Assembly (NCBI GenBank): GCA_900546625.1
Contig: URDU01000057.1
Span: forward strand, 1 to 5,073
Length of the DNA: 5,073 nucleotides
Direction of reading: 5' to 3'
From: an uncultured Lachnobacterium sp.
GTDB taxonomy: Bacteria; Bacillota; Clostridia; Lachnospirales; Lachnospiraceae
A program made the translations under genes and the position numbers. Shown here piece by piece: positions 1 through 5,073 of this stretch (position 1 is the stretch's first letter; every line of letters starts with the position of its first letter). The notes below the pieces were generated by a model. The model did not search any database, was not told the origin of the DNA, and was given only the letters and a program-made list of their open reading frames with translations.

Positions 1-109
1 CTTTCCAAGAAATCAATGACTTCTTTAGATTCCCTTGCGGGTTTCTATGTAATCGGAGGGTCACAGTCCCTCCGTAGAGGGTCAACCGCCTACCGTTATG
101 GTGGCACCC
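1..109 (-). ncRNA. Structured 5' leader or small RNA (partial, runs off the left edge)
   Basis: Read on the minus strand from about position 109, the sequence folds into a series of hairpins. The first is 109-79: GGGT pairs with ACCC, then GGC with GCC and ACC with GGT around a five-base loop, with a bulge on one side. The second is 81-68: CCCTC, loop TACG, GAGGG, which makes a C(UACG)G tetraloop. The third is 74-54: CGGAGGG, a seven-base loop, CCCTCCG. The fourth is 41-32: CCC, loop GCAA, GGG, a GNRA tetraloop. The last is 25-7: AAGAAGTC pairs with GATTTCTT through one G-U wobble. The tetraloops and the wobble are favourable only on the minus strand, so that is probably the RNA strand. A promoter lies just upstream. 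The last bases, GGAAAG, could be the start of a Shine-Dalgarno sequence for a gene outside. From memory, similar leaders precede holin-like toxin peptides in Clostridia. That link is unverified, and an antitoxin-type RNA is the alternative. Confidence 0.5.
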
Positions 110-115
110 AATAGA

Positions 116-144
116 ATTTTATCATAGCTCCATAGTATTTTCAA
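116..144 (-). promoter_or_regulatory. Sigma-A-type promoter for the leftward structured RNA
   Basis: On the minus strand, TTGAAA (144-139) and TAAAAT (121-116) are separated by exactly 17 bases, and each matches the consensus at five of six positions. Transcription would start near 110-108, at the GGG that opens the first hairpin of the structured RNA. TATGAT at 126-121 is a second possible -10 box, but its spacing of 12 is too short. The agreement between predicted start and hairpin edge makes this more convincing than the hexamers alone. Confidence 0.6.
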
Positions 145-165
145 TGTAATATCACAACTATTTTT

Positions 166-190
166 TCAGCAAGATATCAGCAAGATATCA
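166..190. repeat. 11-bp tandem direct repeat
   Basis: On the plus strand TCAGCAAGATA occurs twice in direct contact (166-176 and 177-187), followed by TCA. On the minus strand the duplication covers the last codons and the stop of the small membrane ORF. Because each unit begins with TGA in the reading direction, the ORF would end after the same residue with one copy or two. It is probably a replication-slippage duplication. Confidence 0.8.
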
Positions 191-308
191 TAATTCCTAA
201 CAGCAATAATACTACCACTAATAGGAAAAACCATTGTTTATTGTGAGGAACTCCTTTCCATATGAATCTAATTTCTCGACAATTTTTTCTAATCTCAAAT
301 CGCTTCAT
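177..308 (-). CDS. Small single-helix membrane protein, 43 aa, possibly a gene remnant
   Basis: I do not recognise the family. The frame from ATG at 308 encodes 43 residues: a basic, polar N-terminal half of about 27 residues (MKRFEIRKNC...) followed by one hydrophobic stretch at about 26-43 (WFFLLVVVLLLLGIMISC) that reaches the C-terminus. The layout suggests a C-tail-anchored or toxin-like membrane peptide with positive charge on the cytoplasmic side. Only a weak AGG lies immediately before the ATG, which is poorly spaced. The same frame is open for about 13 more codons upstream (to 347 and slightly beyond) and reads as similar basic, protein-like sequence (FLKKNADKFQD), but it has no start codon there. 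This suggests that the true protein began earlier and that the frame is now broken. It may instead be a genuine small protein, or a chance ORF. It lies between the secreted-protein gene and the leftward promoter. Confidence 0.4.
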   Translation of the reverse strand: MKRFEIRKNCREIRFIWKGVPHNKQWFFLLVVVLLLLGIMISC

Positions 309-334
309 ATCCTGAAATTTATCGGCATTTTTCT

Positions 335-382
335 TTAGGAATTTAAATCTTGTAAAGGGTTATCCTTAATCAGACGAAGCAT
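335..382 (-). other. 15-codon upstream ORF ending at a slippery-like heptamer
   Basis: ATG at 382 opens a short frame (MLRLIKDNPLQDLNS) that stops at 335. The frame is also open for seven codons before the ATG. At 347-341 the minus strand reads T TTA AAT, which fits the X XXY YYZ pattern for -1 frameshifting in this frame. A -1 slip there would enter exactly the frame of the small membrane ORF and give a 68-residue product. No Shine-Dalgarno sequence precedes the ATG, and I see no clear stimulatory structure after the heptamer. A simple one-base indel in a decayed gene is therefore the easier explanation. Confidence 0.25.
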
Positions 383-465
383 TGATATTTTGTCAATATA
401 ACGTTACCAAACAAAGAAATTTTCAAGGTACAAACCTTTTTTTAGAGGTGGTTTTGACCCTCATA

Positions 466-2541
466 TCATTTAATTTTTTGATATTCAAACCAATACATTG
501 CATCAAGCAACGTCTTCAATTCAGAGGTCAGCTTTGAACTGCCATATGCTTTTGCAATGTAGTTCATCGGCTGATAGTCCAATATAGTTTCTGTATTTCC
601 ATTCGATACTATCGTCCTCATGCCAGAAAAGAAATTTCTGTTTGTACAAGTTACTTCTATATAATACATGTCTTTATCTTTCGAACGACATGGTGTAGCA
701 TAGCCTATCATATCTCCGCCCACATACGTTGCAAACGAATAATTTGATATATCTCTGCCAGGATCAAGCTTAAAATAGTGTCTGAGCTTTACATCATCTC
801 CCACCACAAGGCTCGATCCGTAATAGTGTATTCCACTCATTGAAAATTGGCGGATACTTGAATTGGCAGCATACTGCTTCACCGTTGCCTGTGGAATTTG
901 TTGTATCGCCTTATCGGCATTCGTAAGGCTTCTGTTGGCTAATGCATATGTCATAAATCCAAAATACTGCTGTGATGCAGCGCCATAATTCAGCATCGCT
1001 TTTACCACCGGCTTATATGCTGCATATTCTTTTGTATTGCTTGTCAATAAGCTCTTGGCATAATCCTCTACTGATGTTGAAAATGTATCCAGCACTTTTC
1101 CACTATTAGAGAGTAACTGTAAATTTACTTTTTCGGTCATCTCAACTGCGCTTATATCAATTCTTGAGCAATATGATTCGCCATCACCAACCGGACTCCG
1201 GTTCAATGCCACATAGTGTGGTGTTCCGCTGTCACATTCATATGTGTACTTGACCATGCAGTCTCCTATGTCATACGTAGAGCCGGTCATTTTCCAGTAG
1301 ATGTTTAGACCGATATTATGATTCTCCAATAAGGATATACTCTGACTCTTCGATACACTTACCTTTTCGCTTCCTGTGTTTGTATTTTGACTTCCGGATG
1401 AGGTATTTCCCGGATTTGCAGTTTCTGTTGAATCTCCATGATCTCCGTCTGCCTGTCCATCTGTTACCAGATACCATATTGATTCTTCTTCAAAATAAAC
1501 ATTACCGGAAGCATCAAGTGCTCTTATTCCTATACAAAAAGCTCCTGATTCCGAGGCATTTGCCGGTGTTATTTTAAGCTTATTCTGTGCAGTTTGTTCT
1601 ATGTTTACCGCAACATTTTCTTCTTTTTCACTTATATACCATTCGTATGCAACATTATCTACATATTTACTTACAGCCTTGCCACTCTTATCATAGGTTG
1701 TCTGCTTTGTTCTAAGATTGCATGTATATGAGGTGCCGCGGTTTATAAGCATACCAGAGCTGCCACGTTCTTCATCGAGTGTATATGTGGCAGGAACCAC
1801 TTCATACTCAGCAGTTTTCTCACCGTTACGTTTTTCCTTGCCATAATAGTAGTGATAGCGTACTGTGAGTTTTGTCTTTCCAGGCTTCATTCCGGTATAT
1901 TTCCACTCATTACCGGCATTGGATATTTTTATGATGCTTTCATCCTGAGAAATTACTGAGTCAACTACATATATGTATTTTTTCCCGCCAGCCTGCGACC
2001 GCGCATCCTGTGTCAGTTCGCCTTGTCCGTTAGTTCTGATATTTTCTGTCTGATTGACACACACTGTTCCGGCTGCAAAGTCTATATCAAAGCCATCCTC
2101 AGAAACAAGCTTAGCATTTGTCTTAGATACCTCAGCAGTTCCATTGTAAGCAATCGCAGCAATATCAATATCCTGAGGGCTGTACTGGCTCAGCCAATTC
2201 GTGGATAAAGTAAAATATACCGCATCCCCAAGAACTCTGATTGTATATGAGTTCCGGTCAATTGCTTGCTCACTTCCGTCCGATATATAAAACAGCTTAT
2301 ATGAATCACAAGCCACAGAAAGATTGCTCTTTGATACACATACCGTCAAATCAGCGCCTTTTCTATAAGCGTAGCTGCTCTTAGTGAATACAAAACCTGA
2401 TTTATATTCTGTCTGTGCAGTCTGAACATTTATCGATGCACTGTCTGAATTGGTGTCTGCATATGTGATTGCGTGAATCGGTGTTAGTGCGAGAGTGAAT
2501 GCTATTCCTAACGCAATTGGTTTTGTCTTATTAAATTCCAT
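466..2541 (-). CDS. Secreted multidomain protein with Ig-like domains and a C-terminal surface module
   Basis: This 691-aa protein is exported. Residues 1-28 form a Sec signal peptide: a lysine-containing start, a hydrophobic core at about 9-20, and a likely signal peptidase I site after ITYA. Three beta-rich Ig-like segments follow at about 43-145, 150-250 and 255-358. The second has the bacterial Big-type pattern (KISNAGNEWKYTGMKPGKTKLTV) in which a buried Trp/Gly stretch precedes the last strands. Residues 361-392 are a disordered Asp/Ser/Thr/Gly/Asn linker. The C-terminal module (about 395-691) contains a helical motif, VVKAMLNYGAASQQYFGF at 512-529, that I have seen in other Lachnospiraceae secreted proteins. 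Its function is unknown to me. There are ten cysteines in the mature part, no LPXTG motif and no C-terminal membrane helix, so the protein is released or held non-covalently. Adhesion or glycan binding is a guess. The ATG at 2541 has AAGG four bases upstream. I see no clear promoter of its own in the 77-bp gap before it, and no convincing terminator after it. Confidence 0.9.
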   Translation of the reverse strand: MEFNKTKPIALGIAFTLALTPIHAITYADTNSDSASINVQTAQTEYKSGFVFTKSSYAYRKGADLTVCVSKSNLSVACDSYKLFYISDGSEQAIDRNSYTIRVLGDAVYFTLSTNWLSQYSPQDIDIAAIAYNGTAEVSKTNAKLVSEDGFDIDFAAGTVCVNQTENIRTNGQGELTQDARSQAGGKKYIYVVDSVISQDESIIKISNAGNEWKYTGMKPGKTKLTVRYHYYYGKEKRNGEKTAEYEVVPATYTLDEERGSSGMLINRGTSYTCNLRTKQTTYDKSGKAVSKYVDNVAYEWYISEKEENVAVNIEQTAQNKLKITPANASESGAFCIGIRALDASGNVYFEEESIWYLVTDGQADGDHGDSTETANPGNTSSGSQNTNTGSEKVSVSKSQSISLLENHNIGLNIYWKMTGSTYDIGDCMVKYTYECDSGTPHYVALNRSPVGDGESYCSRIDISAVEMTEKVNLQLLSNSGKVLDTFSTSVEDYAKSLLTSNTKEYAAYKPVVKAMLNYGAASQQYFGFMTYALANRSLTNADKAIQQIPQATVKQYAANSSIRQFSMSGIHYYGSSLVVGDDVKLRHYFKLDPGRDISNYSFATYVGGDMIGYATPCRSKDKDMYYIEVTCTNRNFFSGMRTIVSNGNTETILDYQPMNYIAKAYGSSKLTSELKTLLDAMYWFEYQKIK

Positions 2542-2600
2542 GTAACCTTATTCCTTAATTTCCAGTTAATTACTTTGATGCGGTACCTAATTCATAAATC

Positions 2601-2619
2601 GCACAGTTCAAAAGTGTGC
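2601..2619 (-). other. Weak hairpin at the operon's 3' end
   Basis: GCACA and TGTGC can form a five-base-pair stem around a nine-base loop, beginning at the last base of the nuclease-like gene's stop codon. No T-tract follows, so it is a poor Rho-independent terminator. It may mark the 3' end of the ATPase operon or mean nothing. Otherwise I see no signal in the 77-bp gap except the modest ribosome binding site of the secreted-protein gene. Confidence 0.2.
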
Positions 2620-3194
2620 TATAAAATTCTTCTAACAACCGGATTAGGTGGAATTTCTCTTTGAATGTACAAAAGCTTTCCTCTAAAATAAAATGGTTTA
2701 TTTGACAAAAGTAAATCATTTCCTAAAGTATCTTTATTTTCTACAAGCTTTTTAATTCTGACAAACTCCGCATAATTATTATATTTCATTGCTTCTTTAT
2801 ATGCACTCGTCACCAAATACAGCTTTATATCCTTATATTTAAAACGATCATTTTCAAAAATATACTTAAAATCCTGTTTTAAAAATCTGTTTATGGCAGT
2901 ATCGAACTTCTCATTAATCGCTGAAGTAGTATAAGCTCCCGGTCTACCGGTATTTTTAAACTCCATAATATAAAGAACATAACTGTCACATGTGCAATCA
3001 ACAGCCACAATAAAATCCACTGCTTTTGGTGTTTCCCCCTGTAGATTTAATCCCATATAATAATCGTCTATCTTAATCCCTATATACTGTTCTTTATCTA
3101 ATGTATCATCAATAGCCACCTCAATTCCTGCATCTTCGATTTGATGAGTCGTATAATTACAAAGCTGTGCATCATTCTTAATTGTTTTTATCAT
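2619..3194 (-). CDS. Putative PD-(D/E)XK-type nuclease, partner of the ATPase
   Basis: I do not recognise a named family for this 191-aa protein. The visible signal is a core of Asp60 (PKAVDFIVAVD), a beta strand, then Glu78-Phe-Lys80 (YVLYIMEFKNT), which is the D-(X)n-ExK arrangement of PD-(D/E)XK nucleases. It is followed by a helix at about 88-106 (TTSAINEKFDTAINRF) and a further strand (KLYLVTS at 124-130), the order expected for that fold. Glu20 or Glu25 in the N-terminal region could supply the extra acidic residue. The known chemistry of the fold is metal-dependent phosphodiester cleavage. Activity here is inference, and a catalytically dead or non-nuclease homologue is possible. There is no signal peptide or membrane segment. 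The ATG overlaps the ATPase stop codon as TAATG, with GGGAG six bases before the start inside the ATPase gene, so the two are probably translated together at matched levels and work as a complex. Confidence 0.8.
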   Translation of the reverse strand: MIKTIKNDAQLCNYTTHQIEDAGIEVAIDDTLDKEQYIGIKIDDYYMGLNLQGETPKAVDFIVAVDCTCDSYVLYIMEFKNTGRPGAYTTSAINEKFDTAINRFLKQDFKYIFENDRFKYKDIKLYLVTSAYKEAMKYNNYAEFVRIKKLVENKDTLGNDLLLSNKPFYFRGKLLYIQREIPPNPVVRRIL

Positions 3195-4618
3195 TATTCT
3201 CCCTTTTCACTCATTTTCTTAAGTAAACCATTTATCAATACTTCTCTTTCCTCGATTATTTGGGCTGTAATATCCTGAAAATTGTTATCATCCACTCCAA
3301 ATTCATCAATATTCATATCACGTGTACAGCTTTTACCAGCTTTATATTCCATTAAAACAGGTTCATAATTTTTATTATTCAACTCACCAGCCAATATTCT
3401 GTTATTAAGTTCATTAAATACATAATTACTGTGTGAAGCCATAAACAATTTCACATTTTTGTTAACAAGTCTCGCAAAAATTTTCATTAGCTTCACTTGA
3501 TTCTCCGGATGCAAATGTGCCTCCGGTTCCTCAATAAAAATAATATCTGAAGGTCTAACCCCCTCATTTGAAGACCTTTCATTTTTTACACAAAAATCTG
3601 TTGGATACACATTAACTATATATTTAAGATAAGCTGTAATTGGCGATATTTCTGATACCATTGAAGACACATCCCTCATCTCCATAGGCTGAGACACCAA
3701 GTCACTTTGATACATAATTGTTTTTTTCTTGGTATCAAAAGTCACTTCTCCTTTCAGGATTTCATCTTCTATTTCCTGTGCAACATCCGTAAAATACTTT
3801 CTTCTGTCAATTCGTATTGTTGATAATTCCATATAATAATCAGAAATGGGTTCCGAAATACTTGGGATTTGCAGGTTTCCTTTAATATATGCTCTATTTT
3901 TAGATAATTCTGCCAAAATAGGTCCAAATGAATTCATGCCTGTATAAATACCAGATCTCGAAGCCGGTAAAAAATAGACATTTTGTACTCTGGACAATAG
4001 TTCAACAGATACTTGTGAAAGTAAAGAATATACTTTATCATTTATAAGATTAATGACAGAACTTATCTTATTATTTTTAAAAATATAAATATCCAGGCGT
4101 TTTTTTCCTTCTCTCGACTTATGAAAATCAGAGCTTGTCTTTTTTAAAAATACAGGCTTCATATCAAGTTTAATCGAAATCTTTTGTTCCTTAACAAAAA
4201 AGAGAAGTTCCAATCCATTATTAACTTGTAACGACACACGAGGATTTCCTTCTATAATATCATCATATGTTCCAAAAGTATTTCTCAAAGAATTATCTAA
4301 TGCCTGAACCATATCTGTCTTCAATCTGGAGGCCATACACTTTATTATCTCATCTGTAATGTCGACCTCATTCTGATTATCATCCATAGCAAAATCCATC
4401 ACAAACTTTTCGACCTCAGTGTTTTCTCTGGAATAAAAAACAGGCCTGTACATTCCGATATTCTTTGCATAATTTATAATATTCTTTAAATATAAATATA
4501 TTAACTGCATTGCATATGATTTTCCTATATTATTATCACCATATACAACAATCATATCTTTGTCCAAATCATATTCACAATGCTCTATCGGTCCCCAATT
4601 ATCTATTCTAACTTTCAT
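3194..4618 (-). CDS. AAA/ABC-type ATPase of the OLD/AAA_15 kind, without TOPRIM
   Basis: This 474-aa cytoplasmic ATPase carries the full set of ABC-type nucleotide-binding motifs. The Walker A is GDNNIGKS (27-34). A YFLPASRSGIY segment (215-225) is typical of the AAA_15 group. A signature-like SSMVSEISP lies at 318-326. The Walker B is IIFIEEPEAHLHP (359-371), with Glu363 or Glu364 as the catalytic base, and the switch histidine is in ASHS (394-397). The middle (about 60-310) is the variable insertion that usually forms coiled-coil and dimerisation parts. OLD nucleases carry a C-terminal TOPRIM domain, but here only about 75 residues follow the switch histidine and none of them looks like TOPRIM. 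A nuclease function would therefore have to come from a partner, which fits the coupled 191-aa gene downstream. The start is supported by GGGGG five bases upstream, partly within the preceding gene's stop codon. The family typically acts in phage defence or DNA repair by sensing DNA and gating an effector. That role here is inferred. Confidence 0.92.
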   Translation of the reverse strand: MKVRIDNWGPIEHCEYDLDKDMIVVYGDNNIGKSYAMQLIYLYLKNIINYAKNIGMYRPVFYSRENTEVEKFVMDFAMDDNQNEVDITDEIIKCMASRLKTDMVQALDNSLRNTFGTYDDIIEGNPRVSLQVNNGLELLFFVKEQKISIKLDMKPVFLKKTSSDFHKSREGKKRLDIYIFKNNKISSVINLINDKVYSLLSQVSVELLSRVQNVYFLPASRSGIYTGMNSFGPILAELSKNRAYIKGNLQIPSISEPISDYYMELSTIRIDRRKYFTDVAQEIEDEILKGEVTFDTKKKTIMYQSDLVSQPMEMRDVSSMVSEISPITAYLKYIVNVYPTDFCVKNERSSNEGVRPSDIIFIEEPEAHLHPENQVKLMKIFARLVNKNVKLFMASHSNYVFNELNNRILAGELNNKNYEPVLMEYKAGKSCTRDMNIDEFGVDDNNFQDITAQIIEEREVLINGLLKKMSEKGE

Positions 4619-4627
4619 CTTTTCCCC

Positions 4628-4924
4628 CTATAAATCAAAAAACGCAACCATTGGCTCTTTAAAGTAACTCTGCTTTGTATCAAATGAATCCTCTACATCT
4701 GTTATCTGCTCGTAATTAAAACATCCTACCGGATACTCATATATAGACAATTTACCTTGAATTTCATTGTCACAATTTGGGCAATAGAAAGTATCTTCAC
4801 CTTCATATTCATATTCTTCTCCCATGCTTCGCTCATAAGAACTAACATAATCAACATCCCATTTTACATCAAATTCCTTGCCACATTTTCCACAATGACA
4901 TATTGACTTTTCTATCTTGATCAT
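4628..4924 (-). CDS. Small zinc-ribbon protein, first gene of the ATPase operon
   Basis: This is a 98-aa protein of unrecognised family. Two CxxC knuckles, Cys11-x2-Cys14 (CGKCG) and Cys48-x2-Cys51 (CPNCD), form a four-cysteine zinc ribbon. The 33 residues between them are very acidic and tyrosine-rich (GEEYEYEGED). The C-terminal part is probably beta-rich and has no further metal ligands in pairs (a lone Cys68). Such ribbons bind nucleic acid or protein, and I cannot say which here. I place the start at the ATG at 4924, with AGAGGA seven bases upstream. The frame can be extended to a TTG at 4948, but that codon has no ribosome binding site and would lie about two bases from the predicted transcription start. 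The stop is nine bases before the ATPase start, so the two are co-transcribed. The protein may be an accessory, regulatory or antitoxin-like part of the module, or an unrelated passenger. Confidence 0.8.
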   Translation of the reverse strand: MIKIEKSICHCGKCGKEFDVKWDVDYVSSYERSMGEEYEYEGEDTFYCPNCDNEIQGKLSIYEYPVGCFNYEQITDVEDSFDTKQSYFKEPMVAFFDL

Positions 4925-4956
4925 ATAAATATCCTCTATCTCAATCAAAAATTACT

Positions 4957-4962
4957 ATTATA
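4957..4962 (-). promoter_or_regulatory. -10 box (TATAAT) of the zinc-ribbon/ATPase operon
   Basis: A perfect TATAAT lies on the minus strand 32 bases before the preferred ATG, giving a start near 4950 and a leader of about 26 bases. No good -35 hexamer is found at 16-18 bases (AAAGAA sits at the 17-base distance). The promoter may be weak or activator-dependent, or a different upstream element may be used. Its position between the terminator and the first gene supports it as the operon promoter. Confidence 0.5.
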
Positions 4963-5019
4963 GTCTCAAGTATATTGGATTCTTTGTTAAAACACAATTC
5001 AAAATTTGCCAAAAGCCTC

Positions 5020-5060
5020 AAAAAATAATCCGCTATACCATATGAATAGTATAGCGGATT
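5020..5060 (-). terminator. Rho-independent terminator of a gene to the right of the window
   Basis: A perfect 12-bp inverted repeat, AATCCGCTATAC (5027-5038) and GTATAGCGGATT (5049-5060), encloses a ten-base loop. On the minus strand it is followed by ATTTTTT (5026-5020). On the plus strand no T-tract follows, so it acts on leftward transcription arriving from beyond 5073. It isolates the ATPase operon from the upstream gene, and so a promoter between 5020 and 4924 is needed. Confidence 0.85.
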
Positions 5061-5073
5061 TACCCCCAAAATA

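Noticed and set aside
16..113. Plus-strand frame of 32 codons (MTSLDSLAGF...)
   Set aside because: It runs antisense through the structured RNA, has no Shine-Dalgarno sequence, and its sequence is explained by the hairpin repeats.
399..406. Palindrome TAACGTTA as an operator site
   Set aside because: An eight-base palindrome is expected by chance at this scale, and no second copy or promoter sits with it.
425..443. Plus-strand hairpin AAGGT-ACAA-ACCTT followed by a T-tract, as a terminator
   Set aside because: The stem is only five base pairs, and no plus-strand gene is seen upstream to terminate. On the minus strand, where the secreted gene ends, it lacks the T-tract.
1..465. CRISPR array or insertion-sequence end
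   Set aside because: There are no regularly spaced repeats and no terminal inverted repeat paired across the window. The inverted repeats are local RNA-type hairpins.
1380..1577. Plus-strand ORF of 65 codons
   Set aside because: It lies wholly inside the well-supported secreted-protein gene on the other strand, has no ribosome binding site that I can see, and has a biased Leu/His composition typical of antisense frames.
2023..2208. Plus-strand ORF of 61 codons
   Set aside because: It is antisense to the Ig-like region of the secreted protein and shows no recognisable domain or start signal.
3194..4618. Calling the ATPase a full OLD-family nuclease, or a GajA- or RecF-like protein
   Set aside because: The C-terminal TOPRIM domain that defines OLD and GajA nucleases is absent, and the insertion region and EEPEAHLHP context fit AAA_15-type ATPases better than RecF.

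Overview
The window looks like AT-rich chromosomal DNA from a Gram-positive Clostridia bacterium, most likely a gut Lachnospiraceae. This rests on three things: the secreted protein has a Firmicutes-style signal peptide, Ig-like domains and a C-terminal module that I associate with that family; the ribosome binding sites are purine-rich; and the promoters are sigma-A-like. The assignment is inference, since no rRNA or marker gene is present. Every gene I can support is on the minus strand, so the biological order runs from high to low coordinates.

Right part (5073 to 2619). A strong Rho-independent terminator (5020-5060) closes an unseen gene to the right. A perfect TATAAT box then precedes a compact three-gene operon: a 98-aa four-cysteine zinc-ribbon protein, a 474-aa AAA/ABC-type ATPase of the OLD/AAA_15 kind without a TOPRIM domain, and a 191-aa protein with a D...ExK pattern typical of PD-(D/E)XK nucleases. 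The ATPase and the third gene overlap as TAATG, which points to translational coupling. An SMC-like ATPase coupled to a putative nuclease is the usual shape of a phage-defence or DNA-processing module. I cannot match this one to a named system, and it is the best candidate here for something undescribed.

Middle (2541 to 466). A 691-aa secreted protein has a signal peptide, about three Ig-like beta domains, a Ser/Thr/Gly/Asn linker and a C-terminal module. It has no sortase motif. Its base composition looks richer in GC than the ATPase operon, so it is probably functionally unrelated.

Left part (465 to 1), with no long gene. It holds a 43-codon open frame that ends in a single hydrophobic helix and may be the 3' end of a longer, frame-disrupted gene. 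An 11-bp tandem duplication covers its stop codon. A good sigma-A promoter (139-144 and 116-121) fires leftward into a highly structured RNA (109 to 1). That RNA folds with a UACG tetraloop and a GCAA tetraloop on the minus strand only, and it includes mutually exclusive stems. It runs off the window at GGAAAG, perhaps just before the Shine-Dalgarno sequence of a small gene outside. From memory, such leaders occur next to short holin-like toxin peptides of Clostridia. I could not verify this.
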